This document shows positions 17,326 to 26,717 of a DNA stretch of 64,000 bases, in pieces. Position 1 is the stretch's first letter. Each line of letters starts with the position of its first letter. The stretch is taken from positions 1,240,001-1,304,000 of the forward strand of contig NZ_CP159835.1 in NCBI RefSeq assembly GCF_047731265.1, read 5' to 3'. The notes below the pieces were generated by a model that saw only the letters and a list, made by a program, of their open reading frames with translations, made no database searches and was not told the origin of the DNA. The DNA comes from Patiriisocius sp047731265. GTDB taxonomy: Bacteria; Bacteroidota; Bacteroidia; Flavobacteriales; Flavobacteriaceae. Made by a program: the position numbers and the translations under genes.

Positions 17326-18342
17326 TACTTTTTCTACAACAAGCTCTGGCGGGATAGATTCCATAACTTTTTCATAGCCTTTCGGTAGTTTATTGCCATA
17401 AACCGAAGTCGGTATTAAAGGATACTTATCTCGATTGCTAATTATTTGGTTTTCGTTGGGTTGGTTAAAGGGCCTAAATCCGGTATATGGATGCGTTACG
17501 CCCCAGAGTGTAATCACTGGAATGCCATACATTGCTGCGAGATGCCCATTGCCACTATCCATTGAAAGCATGATGTCTAAGTTTGAAATAAGTGCCAGTT
17601 CTTCTTCAAATGTAAGCTGTCCCGCAATATTGCTTACCGTTTCAAAACCAAATGCTAGTTTATTGAGCTTAGTAATTTCTTTTTTGCCTCCCCCAAATAA
17701 GAAAATTTGATAGGAATTGGTTTTGTTAAGATCTTCAATAACACGTTTCATAAAGGAAAGCGGATACATTTTTCCCTCGTGCGCTGCAAAGGGTGCTATG
17801 CCAATTAATTTTCTTGGTTTTGTACCTACCAGCTCTTGTAGTTTAGAACTGAGTTGTTTTGGTTTGGGAGCGATGTGTTCTTTTAAATTAATAGGATAGC
17901 CCAGGTTTCCAAAAACAGCTGCATAGCGCTGATGTGTTGATTTAATTGGTTTTATTTCAGCTCCGTTTGCATTTGTGAGCAACTTTTTTTCACCTCGGCC
18001 TTTATCGATTGGGGATATTTTGACACCTCTAATCCACAATAAAAACCGAATTATTTTAGATCGAAGTACATTGTGTACATCTGCAACCGCGGTAAGTTTA
18101 AGCGCTGCTGCTTCAGAAGCTAGTGAGATTATTCCGAAACCTTTATGCCTTGTATACACCTCTGCAGTTAGAATTGAAATATTGGGAATTCCATTGAATA
18201 AAGGGTTGAAAAACGGCTTCGTGAGGACGGTTATTTTTAACTCGGGATAGGTCTGTGCTAGCACCCACAGCACAGGAACCAACATGGCAACATCTCCCAT
18301 AGCCGATAGACGAATGACGAGGATGTGTGGTGCGGTTTTCAT
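17311..18342 (-). CDS. Glycosyltransferase family 9 (ADP-heptose:LPS heptosyltransferase type)
   Basis: A 343-residue GT9 protein. The N-terminus ILVIRLSAMGDVAMLVPVL is the family signature, VADVHNVLRSK follows, and the donor site shows IGIAPFAAHEGKMYP, NIAGQLTFEEELALISN, DSGNGHLAAMYGIPVITLWG and HPYTGF. It should add heptose or a related sugar to the lipopolysaccharide core at the inner face of the cytoplasmic membrane. It is the last gene of the minus-strand operon starting at DUF6427, 43 bases after DUF4254. Its 3-prime end overlaps the convergent EF-Tu-like gene. Confidence 0.9.
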   Translation of the reverse strand: MKTAPHILVIRLSAMGDVAMLVPVLWVLAQTYPELKITVLTKPFFNPLFNGIPNISILTAEVYTRHKGFGIISLASEAAALKLTAVADVHNVLRSKIIRFLLWIRGVKISPIDKGRGEKKLLTNANGAEIKPIKSTHQRYAAVFGNLGYPINLKEHIAPKPKQLSSKLQELVGTKPRKLIGIAPFAAHEGKMYPLSFMKRVIEDLNKTNSYQIFLFGGGKKEITKLNKLAFGFETVSNIAGQLTFEEELALISNLDIMLSMDSGNGHLAAMYGIPVITLWGVTHPYTGFRPFNQPNENQIISNRDKYPLIPTSVYGNKLPKGYEKVMESIPPELVVEKVLKTL

Positions 18343-18385
18343 TTTGTTTTTAAACGCCTACCTTTCGGTGAGGTTGGGTGGGGAC

Positions 18386-18997
18386 TTATTTTTTCTGTCT
18401 TAAAACAGGATTAAGCTCGTCGTCATTGTACATTTTCATTTGCTTATACACTTTCATGTATTTACGACCTCCTTTAATATCCTGTAACAATTGGTCAATG
18501 GCCTTACTCAAATCTACACGTTGTTCTAAAAGCACATTTAGTTTTGTTTGACACGCTTCTCTATGCGTTGCACTTGCATCTGCACGGGTAGCTTCCTCGT
18601 TCATGTGGTATACTTTCAGTGCAAGAATAGACAATCTATCTACTCCCCAAGCTGGACTTTCTGTGTTAATGGTTGCATCCTCATTGGTTGAGGTGTCTTG
18701 ATATTGCTCGAGAAAATAGCTGTCAATATATTCCACCATATCTGTTCTGTCTTGGTTGGAAGCGTCTATTTTTCGTTTTAATGTTAATGCTGAAACAGGA
18801 TCAATATTTGGGTCGCGAATAATATCTTCATAATGCCATTGCACAGTATCTATCCAGCATTTTCTAAACAACAAATGCTCCAGTGTTTCATTTTCTTTGT
18901 CATACGGGTTTTCAAAAGGTTGATCTACGGTATTAAGGTGATGGTATTTTACAATCACTTCAATAAAAATCTGGTTTGCTATATCTGTAAAATTCAT
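18386..18997 (-). CDS. DUF4254 family protein
   Basis: A 203-residue soluble, helical protein without signal peptide. The segments FENPYDKENETLEHLLFRKCWIDTVQWHYED, IDPVSALTLKRKIDASNQDR and DRLSILALKVYHM fit DUF4254, a Bacteroidota family often placed next to GT9 genes. Function is unknown; the neighbourhood suggests surface glycan synthesis. It starts 9 bases after the DNA methylase stop. Confidence 0.8.
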   Translation of the reverse strand: MNFTDIANQIFIEVIVKYHHLNTVDQPFENPYDKENETLEHLLFRKCWIDTVQWHYEDIIRDPNIDPVSALTLKRKIDASNQDRTDMVEYIDSYFLEQYQDTSTNEDATINTESPAWGVDRLSILALKVYHMNEEATRADASATHREACQTKLNVLLEQRVDLSKAIDQLLQDIKGGRKYMKVYKQMKMYNDDELNPVLRQKK

Positions 18998-19006
18998 AAT
19001 TTGGTT

Positions 19007-20005
19007 TTATATTTTTTCAAGAATGTGCAGGTATTCAATGGTGCTATCTGCTTTATGATTTCGATTTTGAGTTTTGTCTGCTTTAAAACGTTGGTATTTT
19101 GTTGTGGCGACGTCATATTTTCCGAAACGTTCCATAACCTCTTTAACATTATTTTGACTCATTAACCCTTCATTATTGTAACTCAGAAAAATGTATTTAA
19201 ATTGTGCTTTTTCGATTACTTCAGTAAAAGATTTTAAGACCTCACCACGCTTACAATAATCACTTTTATAATACTCCCGAAGCCCTGTTTTTCCTTTTGG
19301 GGCAAAGGTATCATATTTTGCAATAGTATTGAGAAGATGATAATTAGCACCGTATTGCCGTGCATTATAGGGTGGGTCCATATAAAGAATATCGCCTTCA
19401 ATTTTAGAAATTAACAGGTTACTATCCTGCTGAAAAACATGATGGGAAGTTTTCGTCTCAATAAAATTTGCTGCGGTAATCTTTATTTCTTTTGCTGCGG
19501 AAGCTTTAATCTGCTTTAAATAGGCGCCATAAACCGAAGCGGTGTTAGCAACCCTGTCTGCACTTTCTAAAAGAGAAGCCACCAACAAATAATAAAGATC
19601 ATCTGTTAGTGCTGCTGAAGTTTTCCAGGTTTCAATTTGCTGTCTTGCTGCGTCTATTTTTTGTGCGTTCTGTGCTGTAAAATAGTTTCGACCTGCGCTT
19701 CCTCCTTCTGCATAATTTTGAAAGATAAACCCCTTTATTGGCGCAAGATTGTTGAGGGTGTTTAAATAACCTTCAGCATCTAAGGCAGTGTTATTACCTA
19801 TGTAATTTCTGTTAAGTACATAGCTGTAAAACTCAACATCATTTGAAATAACTTGCTGCACGTGTGGTTTGAAGGTTTGACCTATGATGCTCGTTCCTGC
19901 AAAGAGATCACAAAATATTTTTTTAGAAATGTCACCCCCAGTAACACCTGTTACTGTGTCAAAAATAAAAGAGGAAAGTTTGTTTTTTGAGCCTATATAA
20001 TTCAT
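19007..20005 (-). CDS. DNA adenine N6-methyltransferase, D12 class (type II R-M partner)
   Basis: A 332-residue methylase. The N-terminus MNYIGSKNKLSSFI and motif I DLFAGTSIIG (residues 33-42) are D12-class features, and the catalytic motif IV is DPPY at 210-213 (DILYMDPPYNARQYGANYH). It transfers a methyl group from SAM to adenine N6. The target sequence cannot be read from the protein. Its ATG overlaps the stop of the adjacent nuclease gene by 4 bases (ATGA), the normal arrangement for a translationally coupled type II restriction-modification pair. It lies inside an operon of envelope genes. Confidence 0.88.
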   Translation of the reverse strand: MNYIGSKNKLSSFIFDTVTGVTGGDISKKIFCDLFAGTSIIGQTFKPHVQQVISNDVEFYSYVLNRNYIGNNTALDAEGYLNTLNNLAPIKGFIFQNYAEGGSAGRNYFTAQNAQKIDAARQQIETWKTSAALTDDLYYLLVASLLESADRVANTASVYGAYLKQIKASAAKEIKITAANFIETKTSHHVFQQDSNLLISKIEGDILYMDPPYNARQYGANYHLLNTIAKYDTFAPKGKTGLREYYKSDYCKRGEVLKSFTEVIEKAQFKYIFLSYNNEGLMSQNNVKEVMERFGKYDVATTKYQRFKADKTQNRNHKADSTIEYLHILEKI

Positions 20006-20643
20006 CGTATTACCCAGATTATATCGCTTAATGCTTGGGAGTCTTCAGCAAAAATACTAGTAATTAATTGTTCTTTTTGATAAGTTGCAAGATACCTATG
20101 TATTTCTTTTCTGAGGAGGCTTATTTCTGCCTTTAATTTCCAGTGCTCGCCGTTTTGATCAAACACTACGATAAACAACCTGTTTTTAAAATGAAGCCTT
20201 TTTTCAACACTTTGATTTTCGTAAAACCAAGTAACAAGGTCGGCTTTGTTAGCTTTTGCTGAAGTAATATTAGTTCCCAAATGTTTTGGAAATACAGAGG
20301 TTTTGTGATCAAAAGGAATTCCGTCAATGAAAAAATCTTTTTCGGTGTCACGGCTATTTTTTGCTGGGTTGACCCCTTCCATTTCACTAAATATGGTTTC
20401 GACTGCCATCGCGCTCCAAAAGTTAAACCACCTGTTTCCTGCATAATCAAACAGTTCGCCTTTGTCTGCATCAAGCCTTATAATCGCACTTTTCAGCTTT
20501 ACAATAAATTCTTCCCAAACAGGCGTGTCATAAATAAAGGAAGTAAAACGGTCCCATTCGTCACTTTGTTTTCGCCCCCATTTATAACGATACGAAAGCC
20601 GTTTTTTTAATTGCGCCTCTAAGAATTCAAGAGGAAATTTCAT
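20002..20643 (-). CDS. Putative type II restriction endonuclease, PD-(D/E)XK-like
   Basis: A 213-residue protein counted from the ATG at 20641-20643; a longer reading to 20685 would run into the previous gene and lacks support. The stop of DUF6427 and this ATG share one base (TAATG). The probable active site is Asp103 in EKDFFIDGIP followed by Asp112-His-Lys114 (FDHKTS), a D-X8-D-X-K arrangement, with Glu83 upstream (AVETIF). An N-terminal basic/aromatic segment (RYKWGRKQSDEWDRF) may bind DNA. Assignment rests on this motif and on coupling to the methylase; I do not recognise a named enzyme. Confidence 0.7.
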   Translation of the reverse strand: MKFPLEFLEAQLKKRLSYRYKWGRKQSDEWDRFTSFIYDTPVWEEFIVKLKSAIIRLDADKGELFDYAGNRWFNFWSAMAVETIFSEMEGVNPAKNSRDTEKDFFIDGIPFDHKTSVFPKHLGTNITSAKANKADLVTWFYENQSVEKRLHFKNRLFIVVFDQNGEHWKLKAEISLLRKEIHRYLATYQKEQLITSIFAEDSQALSDIIWVIR

Positions 20644-21575
20644 TATAAAAAATGAATTGTTAGAGCAATCAAAACAATGCACCACAACAGTATTTCATTA
20701 AAAACGCTGCGCTCTTTGCTGGGACTTATTTCGACATAATTTGTAGTTATCATTGCAATGGGAGCAAAGAGGAAAATTAATTCCGCTCCATTTTTTTGCG
20801 GACTTGCCAGGGTTATACACAATGTAATTATTACAATAAAAAGCATGGTGCCTGCTGAAGGTTTTTCTTTTTTTGACAACATTTTTAGTTTCCCAAAACG
20901 GTAAAGCCCCATCCAGATTGCTAGACAGACAAACAAAAAAGCAGGGATTAATAATTTGATGTCGTTGTAACTATGAAGACTAAAATCAATAGGTTCCAGC
21001 CATTCATAAAACCAATTAAAAGAATCGTTAATCAGAAATTGAAAGGTAGTAGCGACTACAAATACCGTTATAATTCCGATAAACGGAATGATGAAATGCC
21101 TAAAAATCACTGAAGTTTTCCTAACAATAGCGATAAACAATATTAAAAAGAAAAGTATAGACCAGAAGTAACACATTGAAGCAAGCGTAATGTATATGGC
21201 AGCGTCAAAGATTTTCTTTTCAATATTTTTTTCGTTGTTAAGGCTCAGAATTCGGCGTGTTGCAAGTAATAAAAACACATTGGAAAGAAGCACTAAAGGA
21301 GATTGATAAAATTGTGGGGCTAAAAATGTAAATACGGTAAAAATAAAAACAGCGTACGTATTATTAAGAGTCACATTGTTTTTGCGGATAATAAAGTCAA
21401 GTAATAGCATAGCAAAAATCGAAAGCAGCAAAACACCGATGATTTGAGGTAAAGTTTCGACTGAAAATGGGGGTGCCTGCTCAGAAAAAGTATTCACAAA
21501 AAACCCAATAGTAACCAATGCACTTAATAATAGGTAATTGATAGGAGAAGATTTACCAAAAAAAGATGTGAGCAT
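20643..21575 (-). CDS. DUF6427 family membrane protein
   Basis: A 310-residue integral membrane protein with about eight hydrophobic segments (INYLLLSALVTIGFFVNTF, IGVLLLSIFAMLLLDFII, FWSILFFLILFIAIV, FIIPFIGIITVFVVATTFQF, LLIPAFLFVCLAIWMGLYRFG and others). It matches the Flavobacteriia DUF6427 family, whose role is unknown; it is often divergent from the small DUF6341 gene, as here. It heads the operon leading into the R-M pair and the GT9 gene. Confidence 0.75.
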   Translation of the reverse strand: MLTSFFGKSSPINYLLLSALVTIGFFVNTFSEQAPPFSVETLPQIIGVLLLSIFAMLLLDFIIRKNNVTLNNTYAVFIFTVFTFLAPQFYQSPLVLLSNVFLLLATRRILSLNNEKNIEKKIFDAAIYITLASMCYFWSILFFLILFIAIVRKTSVIFRHFIIPFIGIITVFVVATTFQFLINDSFNWFYEWLEPIDFSLHSYNDIKLLIPAFLFVCLAIWMGLYRFGKLKMLSKKEKPSAGTMLFIVIITLCITLASPQKNGAELIFLFAPIAMITTNYVEISPSKERSVFNEILLWCIVLIALTIHFL

Positions 21576-21590
21576 TCGTGCGGGTTTTTA

Positions 21591-21598
21591 TATTTTTG
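21591..21598 (+). promoter_or_regulatory. -7 element for the DUF6341 gene
   Basis: TATTTTTG, a perfect TAnnTTTG match, 19 bases before the ATG at 21618. No matching -33 TTG is obvious. Confidence 0.45.
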
Positions 21599-21617
21599 CA
21601 TTCTTAAAGATAAAGAT

Positions 21618-21869
21618 ATGGCTTTACGAGATATTTTTTATGCAATTCAAGATTTTGCTGTAGGTGTGCTTTTTGCTCCATTTGATGCGTTACGCGCTTT
21701 GGAACTTGAAAATTGGGCCGCTGCAAATATTCTTAATTGGTTTTTTATGTTAATATGTGCAGTAGCATTTGTTTACTGGATGCTGCAGCTCAAAAAATTT
21801 AATAACAACAATGAGGAAGATACCTCTTCTACATCCCACTCTTTTTTGGGTGGCGATAAATACAATTAG
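21618..21869 (+). CDS. DUF6341 family small membrane protein
   Basis: An 83-residue protein with an amphipathic N-terminal part (MALRDIFYAIQDFAVGVLFA, then PFDALRALELENWAAAN), one clear membrane helix (ILNWFFMLICAVAFVYWMLQL) and a polar tail. It matches the small DUF6341 family of Flavobacteriia, found beside DUF6427 and purD. Function is not known. It is transcribed away from DUF6427 and converges on purD with a 21-base gap. Confidence 0.7.
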   Translation: MALRDIFYAIQDFAVGVLFAPFDALRALELENWAAANILNWFFMLICAVAFVYWMLQLKKFNNNNEEDTSSTSHSFLGGDKYN

Positions 21870-21890
21870 AAACGGGTTTTGATTTTGAGG

Positions 21891-23162
21891 TTACTCTAAA
21901 TCAAAACCAATATCTTTCCTATAATACATCGTATCAAAATGTAGTTTTTCTATGTTTTGATACGATTTTTTTATTGCTTTTTTGTAATCAAGGTCTAAGG
22001 ATGTGACAGCGATAACGCGACCTCCGTTAGTTACTAAGGTACCGTCACTTATCGCTGTTCCTGCGTGAAAAACGATGCTGTCTTTTATGGTTTCGAGTCC
22101 AGTAATTATTTTCCCTTTTTCATAAGCTTCAGGGTATCCACCAGAAACCACCATGATGGTAGCAGCTGCTTTTTCGTCGAGTTCAAAGTTTAGTGTGTCT
22201 AGACTTTGCTCGTAAGTAGCTTTAAAAACATCAACAAGATCTGTTTTTATCCTTGGCAAAACCACTTCGGTTTCTGGGTCGCCCATTCGCACATTATATT
22301 CAATCACATAAGGCTCATCTCCCACTTTTATCAATCCAATAAACACAAAGCCTTTGTAGTCTATTTTTTCTTTTTTAAGACCATTAATTGTTGGTTTTAC
22401 AATGCGCTCTTCTATTTTTTCTAAAAGAGTTGCATCTGCAAAAGGAACTGGAGAGATGGCGCCCATTCCGCCTGTATTTAGACCTGTGTCACCTTCACCA
22501 ATACGTTTGTAGTCTTTCGCAGTAGGAAGAATTTTATAGTTTTTACCATCAGTTAAAACAAAGACACTTAATTCTATACCATCTAAAAATTCTTCAATAA
22601 CAACAGTATTACTTGCATCGCCAAACTGTCCCCCAAGCATTTTACCCAAGGCTTCTTTAGCTTCGTTGAGGTCCTTAATAATAAGCACTCCTTTTCCTGC
22701 CGCAAGTCCGTCTGCTTTTAAAACATAGGGAGCTTTAAGTGTTTCTAAAAATGCTTTTCCAGCAGTTAGACTTTCTTTTGTAAAACTTTTATACGCCGCT
22801 GTTGGGATCTTGTGTTGCAGCATAAACTCCTTTGCGCGTTCTTTACTTCCTTCAAGCAAAGCACCTTTTTTTGAAGGGCCAATTAGCATTACATCTTGTA
22901 AACGAGGGGTGTCTTTAAAATGGTTTGCGATCCCTAGCACTAACGGATCTTCGGGGCCAACGACTACCATATTAATGTCTTTTTCTACCACAAAATTTTC
23001 AATAGCAGTAAAATCTGTTACGCTTAAAGCAATATTGGTCGCAATTGCTGCAGTTCCGGCATTTCCTGGAGCTACAAAAAGATTTTTACAATGGTTGCTT
23101 TTTGCGATTTGGTATGCAAAAGTATGTTCACGGCCGCCTGAGCCAAGGATAAGTATGTTCAT
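21891..23162 (-). CDS. purD: Phosphoribosylamine-glycine ligase
   Basis: A 423-residue GAR synthetase, the second step of purine synthesis (phosphoribosylamine + glycine + ATP). The start at the ATG at 23160-23162 (MNILILGSGGREHTFAY) is the universal purD N-terminus; a longer reading to 23186 adds 8 unlikely residues. The ATP-grasp domain shows APYVLKADGLAAGKGVLI and VIEEFLDGIELSVF, and the C-terminal part has NVRMGDPETEVVLPR. Length is normal. Confidence 0.97.
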   Translation of the reverse strand: MNILILGSGGREHTFAYQIAKSNHCKNLFVAPGNAGTAAIATNIALSVTDFTAIENFVVEKDINMVVVGPEDPLVLGIANHFKDTPRLQDVMLIGPSKKGALLEGSKERAKEFMLQHKIPTAAYKSFTKESLTAGKAFLETLKAPYVLKADGLAAGKGVLIIKDLNEAKEALGKMLGGQFGDASNTVVIEEFLDGIELSVFVLTDGKNYKILPTAKDYKRIGEGDTGLNTGGMGAISPVPFADATLLEKIEERIVKPTINGLKKEKIDYKGFVFIGLIKVGDEPYVIEYNVRMGDPETEVVLPRIKTDLVDVFKATYEQSLDTLNFELDEKAAATIMVVSGGYPEAYEKGKIITGLETIKDSIVFHAGTAISDGTLVTNGGRVIAVTSLDLDYKKAIKKSYQNIEKLHFDTMYYRKDIGFDLE

Positions 23163-23430
23163 TTTATACAAAATTGTTGCCAGCAAAAGTACTATCTTCT
23201 TACCTTTTCATTCGAGTTTCTTATGATCTTTTACTAACAGTGTTTTCATTAAAGTATTCATAAAACAGCAAATTGGTAACAGCTCTCTATATCTTCTCTC
23301 GGGGGGAGACTTGGTTTTCGGTTTTTTAGGAAGAACTAGAACCATCTTCACTGCGAAGGGGTTGAGGTTGGTGTTTTTTGCAAGTGTTTCTTTCTTCTTT
23401 TAACTATCTTTATTTTTTGAAATTTTCTGA

Positions 23431-24741
23431 ATGAAGCTTTTTAACCTCACATTAAAATATAGTGGTTTTCCTATAAAGGAAGCGCGTAAGAAATTGAAAG
23501 AGATCAAAGCAATTCCTAATGCGGAATATGAAGAATTTGTTATGAGAGAGCGTGAAGCTATTGTTCGTTATCACGCAGAGAACAATCCTTATTACAACAA
23601 ACTAATCAACAACCGAAGAAATCTTCCTTGGGAAGAAATCCCGGTTTTAACAAAGGCAGATTTACAGCATCCATTACAAGAACGGCTTTCAAACGGCTAT
23701 ACTTCAAAAAACAGTTACGTAAACAGAACATCGGGTTCCAGCGGGCACCCTTTTATTTTTGCTAAGGACAAATGGTGCCATGCGCTTACTTGGGCAGAAA
23801 TAATGGATCGGTTTGGATGGTTTGGAATCGATTTTAACCATTCATTGCAAGCTCGTTTTTATGGGATTCCCTTGGGTGGTTTTGGGTATCGAAAAGAACG
23901 ATTAAAAGATTTGTTGAGCAGCAGATATCGATTTCCCATTTTTGATCTTTCCGAGGAAAAAATGGCGCAATTCCTTCAGCACTTTAGGCAGAAGAAGTTT
24001 TGTTATATAAATGGATATACTAGCGCTATTGTATTATTTGCTAAGTATTTAAGAAAACAAAATATTCTTTTAATAGAAATCTGTCCCACACTAAAACACT
24101 GTGTAGTTACTAGTGAAATGTTGTTTGAAACAGACAAACAATTAATGGAGCAAGTTTTTGGTGTGCCTGTTATTAACGAGTATGGAGCAAGCGAACTCGA
24201 CTTAATTGCATTTACTAACCCTGAAGGCGAATTTGTAGTAAATAGCGAAACACTTTTTGTAGAGGTTTTAGATAAAAATAATCGCGCGGTACCCAATGGA
24301 ACCTCGGGACGCATTGTCATTACTTCTCTTTTCAATAAAGCACATCCTTTGATTCGTTATGACATAGGAGATACAGGAAGTTTTACTGAAATGAGCACCT
24401 TTAAAAAACCAGCCTTTAAAACTTTAATAGGCCGCACAAATGACGTGGCAAAACTAAAAAACGGTAAAAATGTGCCAGGCCTTACATTTTATTACGTCAC
24501 AAAAAATGTGATCGAAGACGATGGGAATGTAAAAGAATTCGTGATCGAACAACTTGCAATCGATGCTTTTAAAATAACCTACGTTTCTGAAGAAAAACTA
24601 AGTATAACGGAAGAAAACAAAATCAAAAAATCACTTTATAAATATCTCGAAGACGATTTAGAATTAACTTTCAATAGGGTTGAAATTCTAGAACGCGGAA
24701 ACCGAGGGAAGTTGAAACAGTTTGTTTCGAAATTAAAGTGA
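23431..24741 (+). CDS. Phenylacetate-CoA ligase-like / CapK family adenylating enzyme
   Basis: A 436-residue ANL-superfamily protein. NRTSGSSGHPF is the phosphate-binding loop, INEYGASELDLIAF the YG.SE motif, and LIRYDIGDTG the R/GD motif; the C-terminal domain is short. It resembles CapK proteins of polysaccharide clusters more than the PaaK of phenylacetate breakdown. NPYYNKLI near the N-terminus is typical. The neighbours do not define a pathway. It ends 1 base before the convergent T9SS gene. Confidence 0.85.
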   Translation: MKLFNLTLKYSGFPIKEARKKLKEIKAIPNAEYEEFVMREREAIVRYHAENNPYYNKLINNRRNLPWEEIPVLTKADLQHPLQERLSNGYTSKNSYVNRTSGSSGHPFIFAKDKWCHALTWAEIMDRFGWFGIDFNHSLQARFYGIPLGGFGYRKERLKDLLSSRYRFPIFDLSEEKMAQFLQHFRQKKFCYINGYTSAIVLFAKYLRKQNILLIEICPTLKHCVVTSEMLFETDKQLMEQVFGVPVINEYGASELDLIAFTNPEGEFVVNSETLFVEVLDKNNRAVPNGTSGRIVITSLFNKAHPLIRYDIGDTGSFTEMSTFKKPAFKTLIGRTNDVAKLKNGKNVPGLTFYYVTKNVIEDDGNVKEFVIEQLAIDAFKITYVSEEKLSITEENKIKKSLYKYLEDDLELTFNRVEILERGNRGKLKQFVSKLK

Positions 24742-24742
24742 C

Positions 24743-25444
24743 TTATTTTTTAATAAATTTTACAGTTTGCTTTTGTCCATCTTCCAAAGTAATCACAACA
24801 AAATAGACCCCTGCTTTTAATGCGTTAACAGGTATTTTAGCAGTTACATTTTCCATAGAAACAGCCGCAACCCCTTTGCCTAAAATATTGAAAATATGTA
24901 CGTTTGCTTGGTTTGCATTACGAAGGGTAATGTTTAAATAGTTGCTTGTAGGATTAGGATATATTGAGACACTCAAGACACTATTATCAGCTATATCCAT
25001 CGTTGGTTCGCTTCCATAAATTGCTTGATTACCAATGCCATTAGTTACTAACAACGTTTTAGTGTCACCGTTATCGGTAATGGTATAGGTAAATGGATTT
25101 AGCGCTTCATTTTCATAATAGATACTTTGAAAAGCAAAACCAAAATTTATAATGATTTGGTTTGTACAAAATCCCAATAATATAAGTGGAGAATCTACAG
25201 GCAGTTCAAATCCATCGTCACCTGTGTAAGAAATCATCGTTTCATAAGCATCACAATATCCAAATTGAATGGAATTAGGATCAGTATTAAAATTCGATGT
25301 GCCGCCTTGGGGTAGAGGTTCTGGAATGTTAACACCATCAATAACCAGTGATTGTATGTACCAGTTATTATCAATTAATTGAGGGTCTTGAGCATATCCT
25401 TGCGTTACAAAGATTAAAAGCAACACATTTATAAAATTTTTCAT
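24743..25444 (-). CDS. Small secreted protein with T9SS sorting domain (paralogue)
   Basis: A 233-residue protein: signal peptide (MKNFINVLLLIFVTQGYAQ), then DPQLIDNNWYIQSLVIDGV, Cys in FGYCDAYE and GFCTNQI, PFTYTITDNGDTKTLLVT, AIYGS and a T9SS tail (SIYPNPTSNYLNITL ... GVYFVVITLEDGQKQTVKFIKK). It shares the same plan and many exact motifs with the 12204-12914 protein, so the two are paralogues. Function unknown. It is a single gene facing the CapK-like gene. Confidence 0.8.
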   Translation of the reverse strand: MKNFINVLLLIFVTQGYAQDPQLIDNNWYIQSLVIDGVNIPEPLPQGGTSNFNTDPNSIQFGYCDAYETMISYTGDDGFELPVDSPLILLGFCTNQIIINFGFAFQSIYYENEALNPFTYTITDNGDTKTLLVTNGIGNQAIYGSEPTMDIADNSVLSVSIYPNPTSNYLNITLRNANQANVHIFNILGKGVAAVSMENVTAKIPVNALKAGVYFVVITLEDGQKQTVKFIKK

Positions 25445-25496
25445 AATATAGTTTTCAGCTAAAGCTACATTTTTTTTTTAAATCACACTAGAAAAT

Positions 25497-25528
25497 TTGA
25501 TGCTCTTTTAAAAAACATCTTATTTTTG
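25497..25528 (+). promoter_or_regulatory. Promoter of trhO
   Basis: TTG (25497-25499), a 21-base spacer and TATTTTTG (25521-25528) match the Flavobacteriia consensus completely. The start of transcription would be near 25534, about 34 bases before the ATG. Confidence 0.7.
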
Positions 25529-25567
25529 TTCCTTTAAAAACAATCTTTTATCCTTAAAAAGTATAGC

Positions 25568-26599
25568 ATGCAACTGTACAATACCTTAAGCGCGAAAGAG
25601 CGAGCCACTTTGCTCGAAGAAGCCGGTGAAGACCGGTTAACGCTCTCTTTTTATCAATATGCCAAAATTGGCAACCCAGAATTATTTAGGAATCACTTGT
25701 TTATTGCTTGGGACGAACTTAATGTCTTAGGTCGAATTTATATAGCCAAAGAAGGGATTAACGCACAACTTTCGGTTCCCGCAAATACCTTTGCTGAATT
25801 TAAATCGTTCCTTGACGGCATTTGTTTCCTTGAAAAAGTACGCCTTAATATTGCTGTTGAACATGACTTAAAGTCCTTTTTAAAACTGAAGGTGAAAGTT
25901 CGCAATAAGATTGTAGCCGACGGATTAAATGATGAATCGTTTGACGTCCGAAACAAAGGAGTTCATCTGGATGCTTCAAAATTTAATGAACTTATTGAAG
26001 ACCCTGACACGGTACTTGTGGATATGCGTAACCATTATGAAAGCGAGATAGGACATTTTAAAAATGCAATAACGCCAGACGTGGACACCTTTAGAGATTC
26101 ACTAGATGTTATCGAAGACCAACTCAAAGACCACAAAGACGACAAAAAATTAGTGATGTATTGTACTGGCGGGATACGATGCGAAAAGGCGAGTGCGTAT
26201 TATAAACACAAAGGATTTAAAAATGTTTTTCAGTTGGAAGGTGGTATTATTGAGTATGCGCGCCAAGTAGAAAATAAAGGCTTAGAAAATAAATTTATTG
26301 GCAAAAACTTTGTCTTTGACCGCCGCCGCGGTGAGCGAATTACTAAAGATATAATTGCACAATGCCATCAATGTGGCGCTGCTTGTGATGCCCACACTAA
26401 TTGTGCAAACGAAGCTTGCCATTTGTTGTTTATACAATGTGAAGATTGTAAAACTAAAATGGAGGCATGCTGCTCTTCAGATTGCCAAGAAGTAATTCAG
26501 ATGTCATATGAAGAACAAAAAAAGTTGCGAGAAGGAACAAACAATAGCAATAAAATTTTCAAAAAAGGACGTTCTGAAAAGCTTAAATTTAAGAAGTGA
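25568..26599 (+). CDS. trhO: tRNA uridine(34) hydroxylase, rhodanese family
   Basis: A 343-residue TrhO (YceA) protein, which makes 5-hydroxyuridine at tRNA position 34 using oxygen. The N-terminal acylphosphatase-like part has GRIYIAKEGINAQLSVP, the rhodanese domain has DMRNHYESEIGHFKNAI and the active-site loop MYCTGGIRCEKAS (Cys about 199), and the C-terminus is Cys-rich (CHQCGAACD, CANEACH, CEDCKTK, CCSSDC), suggesting a zinc site. Length and order are normal. A good promoter precedes it. Confidence 0.92.
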   Translation: MQLYNTLSAKERATLLEEAGEDRLTLSFYQYAKIGNPELFRNHLFIAWDELNVLGRIYIAKEGINAQLSVPANTFAEFKSFLDGICFLEKVRLNIAVEHDLKSFLKLKVKVRNKIVADGLNDESFDVRNKGVHLDASKFNELIEDPDTVLVDMRNHYESEIGHFKNAITPDVDTFRDSLDVIEDQLKDHKDDKKLVMYCTGGIRCEKASAYYKHKGFKNVFQLEGGIIEYARQVENKGLENKFIGKNFVFDRRRGERITKDIIAQCHQCGAACDAHTNCANEACHLLFIQCEDCKTKMEACCSSDCQEVIQMSYEEQKKLREGTNNSNKIFKKGRSEKLKFKK

Positions 26600-26717
26600 T
26601 TACAATTGTGAATTCATAATTCAAGATTCAGAATTAAAAAAAGTACCTTTACGTGTTAGAATTAATGTTTAATTTTTCGAGAGTGAAGTTGAATTGAAAA
26701 TATCGTCTGTTAGATCA

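Noticed and set aside
20643..20685. Longer start for the restriction enzyme gene
   Set aside because: It would overlap DUF6427 by 43 bases; the ATG at 20643 gives a one-base TAATG overlap typical of coupled genes.
23163..23186. Longer purD start
   Set aside because: MNILILGSGGREH is the universal N-terminus; the extra 8 residues are not family-like.
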